From Saccharomyces paradoxus (taxonomy: Eukaryota > Ascomycota > Saccharomycetes > Saccharomycetales > Saccharomycetaceae): a stretch of DNA of 64,000 nt. Under the pieces are notes generated by a model, which was given only the letters and a program-made list of their open reading frames with translations, did not search any database and had not been told where the DNA came from. This document shows positions 41,501 through 48,383 of this stretch, one piece after another (position 1 is the stretch's first letter; each line of letters starts with the position of its first letter). The translations under genes were made by a program, and so were the position numbers. The stretch lies in NCBI RefSeq assembly GCF_002079055.1, contig NC_047499.1, forward strand, positions 248,001 to 312,000, in the 5' to 3' direction.

Positions 41501-42420
41501 CAGAATACACTTCTTCAGTTAGTGAGGAATTCTGGGCTCAAGGTGCTTCTATGATCAACGAAGACAAGCAGAGTGCTTTGACTTTGCTTGCTCAATCGAT
41601 CACAGTCTTAGAAGATGTCAACAATATTTTACATCCTGCTGTTGCTGAAAAGTACTTGTCATTATCTGCTATTTACAATAAGTTGGCGTTATACCCTGAA
41701 GCCATTGCCTTCTGTCGTAAGGCATGCACTATTTATGAAAGAGTTAGCGGCATTGATTCTTTTGAAATGATGAGGGCTTTAACTAATTTAGCAATTTTAG
41801 AATTCTCTAACGAAAGTCCTTATAACGCTGCTGTCGTATATAATAGGCTCGCCGAGATCCTAAAGGTTTACGAGTTACCTAAAATCCACCATCCAGCCCC
41901 CACAAGTATTTTCAACCATTTGGAACAATTGGCCCTGGGTGTTCAAGACACTAAATTGGCTATAGAAGTCTTGGGACAACTAAGTTCCTATGTGGTAGAA
42001 TTAGAAGGCAAGGATTCATTAGCATATGGTTATACCGAGTCACGTTTGGGTAATTTGTTTGCAGCATTGAAGGATTTCCATCGTGCATTAGAACACATCA
42101 CTGTAACCCAAGGGATTTTTACCAAGCAATTAGGCATGAATCACACACATTCAGCCCAATCAAGACAGTGGGTTAATGGTTTGAGCACATTGATAATGGA
42201 TTTAAAACAAAAGAAGCAGCTTGCACAAGATCAAATGTCAGCAACGGGGTCAAATGCAGCCAGCCATAAAAAAAGCAATCACCGTCAAAAGAAGGATGAT
42301 GTTAAACCTGAATTAGCTGACAAGAGCGTAGATGAGTTGTTAACATTCATAGAAGGCGATTCTACCAACTCTAAGAGCAAAAAAAAAGGCAATAATAAGA
42401 AGAAACATGGTAAGAAATAG
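38587..42420 (+). CDS. CLU1: Clu1 (Tif31), clustered-mitochondria family protein
   Basis: Clu1 keeps mitochondria evenly distributed, binds mRNAs for mitochondrial proteins, and copurifies with eIF3. The 1277 residues equal the S. cerevisiae length. In order: a ubiquitin-like CLU-N region (about 45-120), the central CLU domain (about 340-620) with the SAASG-like VTAASGAMSIF segment, a charged coiled-coil stretch (about 720-790, KNLKAVEQGNKEYEDWEKS), an eIF3-p135-like region, and TPRs near 980-1160. The tail is Lys-rich (KKKGNNKKKHGKK). Confidence 0.97.
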   Translation: MSETKEEVKNATVKVTVKLPKEENHSHNTKHVKKPQAAKNNDISFEIGRESKIQTVLDVLAMIPSSKYLTNVGLKAIEGDSQLTDEVSIKEIAGEKSELKLQLILKPYSAREALKHVITVRDFIGFAQETSDGLSEFAISTGSNFSSLPLGPIKERSKQEEKDEKSDPEEKKNTFKNVSDEEKLKFNEMVHEVFSSFKNSSISKLLTSESNIITPCVRSLSFAPYNPVPPFYRSKGHLFYLQVVTLEGENFYITAIPSGFYVNKSNSTKFDPSPKENADENAHACLIYYSLFDLIASHSKKFISHIQALEKKVSALDSTSYVRPSNTFLHKPWFVSSLPANNPDYLRLQTAALDTTPERNFNDEFQAIKDLTTSTLHDRIEMERLFSKVVHEFSVTAASGAMSIFYSDFIAMNPESPTCDQIFLKDNIFYSYVSDVSGNYEGKGGDEAAIAASNQDLKTINILNRLHMHEIRYLLTTVVEFAGRRILAQTPVPGLLATMGNKIVKDANTGEEITEDFVNDINVKYGLDEGLGKIVYDADFEAVLEKKFVKAFHLKKHTVNGTELAFSSQSKGIVGFDKRRYILDLANTYPLDVNFARQNFDNIDVTDNRYPHRQTLLRPELVEKWWNNKVEKEGVEFEKAYEENMFSYNPDAYQVEGIEDTSIDEMSNYLQEEVIPSVIQDYLSGNLSTPYNGEHLADTLHKNGINMRYLGKIIELSQKELDSQITNYEKNLKAVEQGNKEYEDWEKSYLQKIETMIKERQAKINKLVQEGKEVPKELTEDLKLNDEEIKKPTDGKPVVVAYDELVPLIKISELEIVSRSLKHVLKDLSKDVPVFLVPSLVAYVFNMLVGINYNANPKPEPVDEFYPVNKCSFVKLTRSELLESISKQAFLRFRYKLPSDWIEAYMENPFTLIRSVSYKFGIQLLNKEYFFTREELEIYKQSLEKKIRNKFVEPSTTFSLSDLTIIPRVKFSEYTSSVSEEFWAQGASMINEDKQSALTLLAQSITVLEDVNNILHPAVAEKYLSLSAIYNKLALYPEAIAFCRKACTIYERVSGIDSFEMMRALTNLAILEFSNESPYNAAVVYNRLAEILKVYELPKIHHPAPTSIFNHLEQLALGVQDTKLAIEVLGQLSSYVVELEGKDSLAYGYTESRLGNLFAALKDFHRALEHITVTQGIFTKQLGMNHTHSAQSRQWVNGLSTLIMDLKQKKQLAQDQMSATGSNAASHKKSNHRQKKDDVKPELADKSVDELLTFIEGDSTNSKSKKKGNNKKKHGKK

Positions 42421-42631
42421 AGAGTTAACTTAACAATCTCGTTTATTTATGATTTTTCTCTATATCTATAACCAATACTTGTATATACTATGTGTAAGTA
42501 CTAGATATAAAACGAAAAAAAAAAATACTTACAGTTTATTTTTTTATTTTAACCATTCTACCCTTTTCTTCATTCTATTCATAAATGCAAACGATTAGTT
42601 ATATAGTTTGAAAGTTAAATAATCGACTTCG

Positions 42632-44191
42632 TCAAAGAGTAAATAATTTTTCACAAATCATCATAAATGCGGGTATTAAAATATTATCATTAAGCACACT
42701 ATTACCTTCTAGTACCCCACTGAGTGTACAAAGGCTAAGTAATCGTAAAATAGTTAGATGGTTAAAAATGGCGGCTTTATCCAAACGAAACAATATCAAA
42801 CAAACGGCAAAACTTGTTACTATGAACGCAAGAGTTCCCTCTATAGTTTTTTGTGTACCTCTCCAACGAATACGACCATACCTTTTGCCTATAATAGATG
42901 CTAGTGAATCACCAATTCCCAATCCTATCAGGCCCATAGGAGAGTTATTCATTAATAACGGTGTGGATATTCCGAAGAGTAAATAAAGGTATGATATAAT
43001 TAATGGCCCGCTGTGGTCTCTGGCATCAGCGAACCTTCTCAGTTGTAATTCAATAGCAGATCCTAATGGCGGTAAATTTTGAAATCTTACATACTCAATT
43101 GATAAGAATACTGGTATTGTTCCAGACAACGCAATTTTCACGAAGTTTGAATCTATCTGGAACGATGGTATTATGAGTAAGAATATGATGAAATGCCACA
43201 ATTTTCGAGAGGTGTTTAATGACAGACTGTCCTTTTCAATCAAAATACTTGGTATAGACAGTATAAGAATGGAAGACCAGGCGAACAGAATCTTTTGACG
43301 AGTAGTAGACTCTAAGATATATTTTACCAGCCAAAATAGCGGGTTTTCACCGCCTTCCAAATGAATGAAGGTATTGGTGAAAAGTGGGAGCCCCATTGCA
43401 AAAGATATCGACAGCACGAATGATTTAACGTGCATTACTTTTTTGAGCATATAGTTAATTGAAATTATTGTTATGAGAGCAAGTATAATGCCCTTCAAAA
43501 TTTTAAAATGTACTGTGCCCGCTTCAGAAACGTACAAAATATTCGTTAACAGGATACTAAAAAGATTAGAATCAATATTATCTAAACTTTTCAATTGCCC
43601 AATATACTTCAGAGTTAACGACAATGAAAAATTTATTACTATGCTAATAATATTCTTTACTCTGTCACCAGCCCCAAAGTTGAAAAATATAAGGCAGAAC
43701 TGTAAAATGACCACTATCAACTGCGTTGGCCATCTATAGGAATTTAATACCGAAAGAATCAAAATAGTGTTTATCACTGTAGATGGTGTATCGAACAACA
43801 ATGAGATCATAAACGGTAAATATAAACTGTAAATGGTATCGAACTTAGGTAAGCTCCTGTAGCCATGCTGCCAATATTTGATTAATACCACCCCAACCAT
43901 TATCAAACCTACCACAAAGGCATTTACAAAGATTTGTTTATAAGATGTATCAGTGGTAACAGTGGACCATGGCTGAAGCCTTTCAATACTGTAGTAAAAA
44001 GTGCCCAACAGTATAACTGTCTGAATAAAATTCGAATAAAAGCAGTCAAAATCTCGAGAGTTTTCATCCACCCTAAATTTACGAGTCCTCATATTGATCT
44101 TACAGATCTCTTCAGGTGGCATTTGGCTTCCCTTAGTTTTCTGGGTTAGTTTAGCTGTGGTAAAGGAAGCATGAGGTATTATGGCGACCAT
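42632..44191 (-). CDS. SEC59: Sec59, dolichol kinase
   Basis: Sec59 phosphorylates dolichol with CTP on the ER membrane, supplying dolichyl phosphate for N-glycosylation, O-mannosylation and GPI anchors. The 519-residue protein is mostly hydrophobic with roughly a dozen or more spans. The C-terminal third has the cytidylyltransferase-like kinase signature, including SRKLWHFIIF and GLGIGDSLASIIGKRYGRIRWRGTQKTIEG split around the conserved Gly-Asp. Length equals S. cerevisiae Sec59. It is convergent with CLU1 and divergent from the snoRNA cluster. Confidence 0.97.
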   Translation of the reverse strand: MVAIIPHASFTTAKLTQKTKGSQMPPEEICKINMRTRKFRVDENSRDFDCFYSNFIQTVILLGTFYYSIERLQPWSTVTTDTSYKQIFVNAFVVGLIMVGVVLIKYWQHGYRSLPKFDTIYSLYLPFMISLLFDTPSTVINTILILSVLNSYRWPTQLIVVILQFCLIFFNFGAGDRVKNIISIVINFSLSLTLKYIGQLKSLDNIDSNLFSILLTNILYVSEAGTVHFKILKGIILALITIISINYMLKKVMHVKSFVLSISFAMGLPLFTNTFIHLEGGENPLFWLVKYILESTTRQKILFAWSSILILSIPSILIEKDSLSLNTSRKLWHFIIFLLIIPSFQIDSNFVKIALSGTIPVFLSIEYVRFQNLPPLGSAIELQLRRFADARDHSGPLIISYLYLLFGISTPLLMNNSPMGLIGLGIGDSLASIIGKRYGRIRWRGTQKTIEGTLAFIVTSFAVCLILFRLDKAAIFNHLTILRLLSLCTLSGVLEGNSVLNDNILIPAFMMICEKLFTL

Positions 44192-44732
44192 ATAGGCAAC
44201 GAACAGAATAAACGACAGTTATCGCCTAGAAATAAGTCTGGTCTACTAGCTGAACTCTGCTACCTGGCAAGATACAAATTTTATCGTTGACAGAATACGT
44301 GCATTGGCAGCATTTCACCATCTTAACTAACAACGTGTACGATTCTTCTGAAGATTATGTCTCTGAAAACCCAAACACTGCCAACAGCCCTCAATAATAT
44401 ACTTGAGCATTACCCGTACATCCATACATTTTAAGATTTTTTTTTTATTGCTGAAAATTTTTCTTTCTGGGATTGCTTGAGGTATAAATAAGAGAGCTGA
44501 AATAGTTATTTAGCGACGTAGTATAGTGTTCTTCCTTAGTCAGTTAAAATGATGGATTTTTAAAAGCTTCATCCTATAGAACCTATACAAAAGAAATATT
44601 CAAATGCGGTGGAACTATGAAAGGCTGAGAGAGAAATTGAATCCTTTTTTAATGTTTTTTTTCTGTGTTTTTTTCTTCTTTATCACAGTTAGTTTTTCAG
44701 ATATGTCTTTTGTCATTATCACAGGCTAATTA
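44192..44732. promoter_or_regulatory. Divergent promoter of SEC59 and the snoRNA polycistron
   Basis: TTACCCG at 44410-44416 is an exact Reb1 consensus, directly followed by a Rap1-like TACATCCATACATT. TATAAATA at 44483-44490 is a likely TATA box for the snoRNA transcript, with T-rich DNA after it (44640-44700). Yeast snoRNA promoters commonly combine a general regulatory factor site with a TATA box. Confidence 0.6.
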
Positions 44733-44817
44733 TTCCCCTGATGACCAAAATAAATTTTTACAAACTAGAGTTTCTGAATCTTTTGTGATTAGAACATTTA
44801 TTCTTATTTCTGAGGTT
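44733..44817 (+). ncRNA. SNR78: C/D box snoRNA snR78
   Basis: C box CTGATGA at 44738-44744, D' box CTGA at 44774-44777, D box CTGA at 44810-44813. The guide before D' (AAACTAGAGT) is complementary to 25S rRNA ACUCUAGUUU as I remember it. The fifth base upstream of D' pairs with a U, in agreement with the known target U2421. First member of the seven-gene polycistron. Ends are approximate. Confidence 0.93.
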
Positions 44818-44868
44818 TTTAATTAGCAATAAAGAAGAAAAGAAAAACTGAAAAGAAAAGCTTAGGTG

Positions 44869-44886
44869 GAAATACAGTGGTATTTC
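44869..44886 (+). other. Rnt1 (RNase III) hairpin between snR78 and snR77
   Basis: GGAAATAC and GTATTTCT-type arms pair around an AGTG tetraloop at 44876-44879. Rnt1 recognises AGNN tetraloops and cuts about 14-16 bp away. The position between two snoRNAs fits its role in separating the precursors. Confidence 0.75.
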
Positions 44887-44966
44887 TTCAATTTCTCTGC
44901 TCTCCTTTTATTTCATAAGCCCATTTTTATTTTCTTTTTATTCCGTGTTTAGTTTAGAGGTGTTTG

Positions 44967-45053
44967 TTTATATGATGATTATAACAAAAACAAAAGCTGG
45001 AATTACTGGCTGAACGAGTATATGTTGATACGTTTTTGCACTATCCTGACCTA
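44967..45053 (+). ncRNA. SNR77: C/D box snoRNA snR77
   Basis: C box ATGATGA at 44972-44978, D' box CTGA at 45010-45013, D box CTGA at 45046-45049. The guide AGCTGGAATTA before D' is complementary to 18S UAAUUCCAGCU. The fifth base upstream of D' (45005) pairs with the first U of that segment, in agreement with Um578. Ends approximate. Confidence 0.95.
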
Positions 45054-45098
45054 ACAAACATTTCTAAAATAAATAGAATCAGTACGTTTCCATGGATT

Positions 45099-45150
45099 GG
45101 AAGAATACATTCAAGCTCAAAAAACAGTAGTTTTTTAGTGCTATTCTTCC
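45099..45150 (+). other. Rnt1 hairpin between snR77 and snR76
   Basis: GGAAGAATA (45099-45107) pairs with TATTCTTCC (45142-45150). Inside, AAAAAAC (45119-45125) pairs with GTTTTTT (45130-45136) around an AGTA tetraloop. The AGNN cap and long stem fit Rnt1 processing. Confidence 0.78.
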
Positions 45151-45177
45151 GTAGATTGATGCTTTCGATCTACTTGA

Positions 45178-45289
45178 TACAATGGAGATGAGGATCCACA
45201 GCACTGGGCACTGAGGGGGACAATTGTCCTTTAAATGAGTGACAATGCTTTTAGCGGGCCTAGAAAACCCGCGCAACTGATCCATTGTA
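45178..45289 (+). ncRNA. SNR76: C/D box snoRNA snR76
   Basis: A strong terminal stem pairs TACAATGGA (45178-45186) with TCCATTGTA (45281-45289). The C box is GAGATGA at 45185-45191, one mismatch. D' is CTGA at 45211-45214, D is CTGA at 45277-45280. The guide AGCACTGGGCA before D' is complementary to 25S UGCCCAGUGCU; the fifth base upstream of D' pairs with a C, in agreement with C2197. Confidence 0.95.
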
Positions 45290-45368
45290 AGTTTTTTTGA
45301 AGACTAACGGGATTTTCTTTGGAGGAAGAATGGATTTTTTTCTCATTTTCGTACAATTATGTGAATTG

Positions 45369-45457
45369 TTTTTATGATGAGATATTTATAGATGACGAGT
45401 CTGATCATTCGTGAAGACACAACTATTAAAATTACCATTCATGCCTTTCTGAAACTA
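45369..45457 (+). ncRNA. SNR75: C/D box snoRNA snR75
   Basis: C box ATGATGA at 45374-45380, a CTGA at 45401-45404, D box CTGA at 45449-45452. The guide CCATTCATGC before D is complementary to 25S GCAUGAAUGG. The fifth base upstream of D (45444) pairs with the first G, in agreement with G2288. Ends approximate. Confidence 0.95.
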
Positions 45458-45505
45458 TTTACATTTCTTTTCGATTTGTTAAGAATTGGAAATGGAGAAA
45501 AATCG

Positions 45506-45539
45506 ACAGATAACCTAGTTCATCAGTTGATGTGTCTGT
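45506..45539 (+). other. Candidate Rnt1 hairpin between snR75 and snR74
   Basis: CATC (45521-45524) and GATG (45529-45532) flank an AGTT tetraloop, with ACAGA (45506-45510) pairing TCTGT (45535-45539) outside an asymmetric internal loop. Weaker than the other two loops, but the cap and location fit. Confidence 0.55.
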
Positions 45540-45580
45540 GTTCCGTGCTTTTAAAGAAAATTCCTACGCTACAAATACAA

Positions 45581-45668
45581 TACTGCAGAAGATGAAACAA
45601 ATTACTCAAATAGACAAGCATATGTCTGATCTTCATGATTGAAAAGAGCAATTAGTGTCTGATGCAAT
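45581..45668 (+). ncRNA. SNR74: C/D box snoRNA snR74
   Basis: C box AAGATGA at 45589-45595 (one mismatch), D' CTGA at 45626-45629, D CTGA at 45659-45662, with TGCA repeats as a short terminal stem. The guide AGACAAGCAT before D' pairs with 18S AUGCUUGUCU. The fifth base upstream (45621) falls on A28, the known target. Ends approximate. Confidence 0.95.
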
Positions 45669-45749
45669 TATAGATTAAAAGTTTTATCTGAGAGAGATGA
45701 GAGGTCGCACAAAATGTTACAGCGTTTTAACTTTCTCCGATTTCAAAAT

Positions 45750-45856
45750 TGTTTATGATGATTTCCACATTTCACGACGGTCAACTGTGTTTTTCGAATG
45801 TTTATCGATTAACTTTGATGATATTTCGCCTGTGACAGGGCGTGGTACTGAGCTTT
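45750..45856 (+). ncRNA. SNR73: C/D box snoRNA snR73
   Basis: C box ATGATGA at 45755-45761, D' variant CTGT at 45785-45788, D box CTGA at 45848-45851. The guide CACGACGGTC before D' is complementary to 25S GACCGUCGUG; the fifth base upstream pairs with the first C, in agreement with C2959. Ends approximate. Confidence 0.93.
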
Positions 45857-45936
45857 AATTTTTTAGCAAATTTAGAAATCGGGTCAGGCGAAGCATTGTA
45901 ATCTCTTGACTATTTTTGGACGACTCTAATCTCTTC

Positions 45937-45960
45937 AATATATTTGAGTTCAAATATATT
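45937..45960 (+). other. Rnt1 hairpin between snR73 and snR72
   Basis: A perfect 10-bp stem, AATATATTTG with CAAATATATT, is closed by an AGTT tetraloop at 45947-45950. This is the cleanest AGNN hairpin in the cluster, and it lies between two snoRNAs. Confidence 0.85.
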
Positions 45961-46007
45961 AACTTAATCGAATTTTGCCTTAAGTTAATTTTTTAATATT
46001 AACAAAT

Positions 46008-46105
46008 TTGTGATGTGATGACAACTTCTTGAGCTATATATTTTCTTGAGAACTTCAATGAAGAAAACGTCTCATCAAATGATTTGCACGTCAGTCTGAT
46101 CACAA
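46008..46105 (+). ncRNA. SNR72: C/D box snoRNA snR72
   Basis: Terminal stem TTGTGA (46008-46013) pairs TCACAA (46100-46105). C box GTGATGA at 46015-46021, D box CTGA at 46096-46099. The guide GATTTGCACGT before D is complementary to 25S ACGUGCAAAUC; the fifth base upstream (46091) pairs with A, in agreement with A876. Last member of the polycistron, about 220 bp before BUD22. Confidence 0.95.
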
Positions 46106-46203
46106 GCCAACTAAAATTTTCTAAGTGTTTTTCCCATTTCATCATCTTCTTTCATCTAGTGGTTGATGAAAGCAACACCCAGACATTACATGGCCCATAT
46201 GGC

Positions 46204-46233
46204 AAAATTTTTCATTCTCATCTACCTCATCAC
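46204..46233 (-). promoter_or_regulatory. RRPE and PAC-like elements upstream of BUD22
   Basis: AAAATTTTTCA (46204-46214) is an exact reverse complement of the RRPE element TGAAAAATTTT, followed by CTCATC (46217-46222) and CTCATCAC (46226-46233), one mismatch from the reversed PAC element. This pair marks ribosome-biogenesis promoters (Stb3, Tod6/Dot6) and lies about 100 bp before BUD22. Confidence 0.65.
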
Positions 46234-46324
46234 TGGGCGTTTTCAGTGTATGAATAGTTGCTGTAAGCATTTGACTAATATATCTGTATAGAGAGGCCAA
46301 GTGTACTGATAGCTCAAAGAAATA

Positions 46325-47884
46325 ATGCCTTCCGAATCATCTGTCTCCATCTATAAACTTGATCAATTGGAGTATCAGTACCATTACTTGACAAAATCAT
46401 TAGAGAAGTTCGAACCAAGATATCCAAAAACTGCCAAACTATACAATTGTATAGGTAAAAAGAACAAAAAGAAAATTGAAAAACTATTAAGCTCTTTAGA
46501 GTTGAGAACTTTAAGCAAAGAATTGGATGAAAGTTACTCGAAATTACTTAATAATAAGATTCACTATTACGAGACACATTTATCAAAATGTATAAAAGAA
46601 CAAATTCAAAAAATATCCAAAAAAAATTTCAGTAAAGTGAAAGATGCTCAAAAAATCAAAACACCCTCTATAGATGTTGAAAAGATGCTTGATATGCAGC
46701 TGTCATTAGATGATTTAGCACAATTCATGACAAGATTTAGGCTGATCAAAATTTTGCATCAGAGGATTAAACAAAAAAACAAAAAGGTCGTAGATAATAC
46801 GAATACTAAGACTTGGTTAAACAACAATGATTACAGTGATTATATCAACAATAAAACAAGTAAATGGAACCCAAGCAATATTTGGAATGAAGTCATTACG
46901 AAGCTCCCAAATTGTGAAAAGTTAAACGCCTTAACTGGTCAAAGTAAAATCGTTCAAAATCTAGTCGAATCGTTCGATTTGAGCATTTGTCTCATATTTG
47001 GATTTGATGTAAGCGCTATGAAAGCAAAGAAGTATGGAGCAAGGGAGAAGATAGCTAAAGTTACTTCAACGCACGCCAACACTGACCGTGGCACCGATGG
47101 CCGTGATGAAAATAATAGCATCAATAGGAACTCTGGTGCGACCAGCGGACAAAGTCAGAGCAATAAAGAAACCACGTCCGACAATGAGGATATATTGATA
47201 GAAGAATACGAGGGAATGCTAGGCAGTTCAGGAGACGAAGGAGAAGGTGGCGGATACCTAAATCCCAATATTAACTACAATGAAGTAACAGATGAGGAAC
47301 CTAGCGAGGGATCATCCGATGAAAATGACAGCGACGAAGACTTCAGTGGCTCTGAAGAGAACGAGCCGAGGAGAAAAAAAGCAAAATTGCATAATTTGCC
47401 TGAACTAATGGCTGGCTATTACAGTGGAGATGACAGTGAAGAAGATACCGATGAAAACAATCAAAGTGTTAGGGGAAAGAAGAAAAAGAACGATGCAGTG
47501 GAAGACCGTACGGCTAGAGAGCAAATATCAAATGAGCCGAAGAGGAAAAACAGGCGTGGGCAAAGAGCAAGAAGAAAGATTTGGGAGAAAAAATATGGTT
47601 CGCAAGCCAAGCACGTTCAAAGGGAATTGGAGAAGGAAATGGAAGATAGAAAGCAGAGACAAATCGAGTACGAAGCAAGAGTAGCTAAGCGTGAAGCTAA
47701 GGCAGCATCATTGGAGGCCTCTAGGAATAGAGAACGTGAATACAGACGTACTGAAGTGATCCATAAGAAAGAAAAAGAAACAACTGCCACTGGGGAAGAA
47801 CATCCTTCCTGGATTGCAAAGAGATTAGCTGAAGAAAAGTTACAAAAAGCAAAATTTGAAGGTAAGAAGATTAAATTTGATTAA
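46325..47884 (+). CDS. BUD22: Bud22, ribosome-biogenesis factor of the 90S pre-ribosome
   Basis: Bud22 is a nucleolar protein needed for early pre-18S rRNA processing; the bud-site phenotype that named it is indirect. The 519-residue protein is Lys-rich and helical in its N-terminal 240 residues, then has a long acidic Asp/Glu/Ser stretch (about 280-385), then a very basic coiled C-terminus (about 395-519) with the conserved HPSWIAKRLAEEK motif of the BUD22 family. It follows the snoRNA cluster on the same strand and has RRPE/PAC-like promoter elements. Confidence 0.96.
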   Translation: MPSESSVSIYKLDQLEYQYHYLTKSLEKFEPRYPKTAKLYNCIGKKNKKKIEKLLSSLELRTLSKELDESYSKLLNNKIHYYETHLSKCIKEQIQKISKKNFSKVKDAQKIKTPSIDVEKMLDMQLSLDDLAQFMTRFRLIKILHQRIKQKNKKVVDNTNTKTWLNNNDYSDYINNKTSKWNPSNIWNEVITKLPNCEKLNALTGQSKIVQNLVESFDLSICLIFGFDVSAMKAKKYGAREKIAKVTSTHANTDRGTDGRDENNSINRNSGATSGQSQSNKETTSDNEDILIEEYEGMLGSSGDEGEGGGYLNPNINYNEVTDEEPSEGSSDENDSDEDFSGSEENEPRRKKAKLHNLPELMAGYYSGDDSEEDTDENNQSVRGKKKKNDAVEDRTAREQISNEPKRKNRRGQRARRKIWEKKYGSQAKHVQRELEKEMEDRKQRQIEYEARVAKREAKAASLEASRNREREYRRTEVIHKKEKETTATGEEHPSWIAKRLAEEKLQKAKFEGKKIKFD

Positions 47885-48383
47885 ATCTAAATGTCTTTAT
47901 CTCCTAACTTCATGTATAATAACAACTAACAGTTCATATATATGTACGCATATACCTCATGTCGTATCGTTTAGCATTTAAGTTATTGAACTTTTGTATC
48001 ATTACCGTTGCTAGGCTCGCTCTCACAGAAACTTAGGCGCGAAAAAAAAATTCGCGGGAACAAATATGGCAAGCTAAGTGATTGTGCGTAAGGTCGCATT
48101 CTGAGGTGTGTTTTATATACTAATAATAATATAAAATAATAAGTTTATTATCATTTTAATGATTTTATTATAACCGATTAGCTGTGGAACATAGAAGAAA
48201 ACTAAATGAAATTGTTTATAAAACCTGAATATGATAGAAGAAATCTAAATAATAAATATGATTGCTATATAATAGTTATATTTGAAATGAAGATAAAGGG
48301 AGGAAAATAAAAGTATTCAAACGTCAACCCTTAAATGAAGTAAATATGATTTATTGTCTGGAAAAACATTTTGTTTTCCCCCA
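47885..48383. other. BUD22-ERG5 convergent intergenic region
   Basis: A 499-bp convergent spacer, AT-rich, with TAATAATAATATAAAATAAT-like sequence near 48120-48140. It should hold both polyadenylation regions. No gene seen. Confidence 0.5.

Noticed and set aside
45079-45595. Small ORFs on both strands inside the snoRNA cluster
   Set aside because: They overlap snR76, snR75 and spacer hairpins and have no protein similarity that I recognise.
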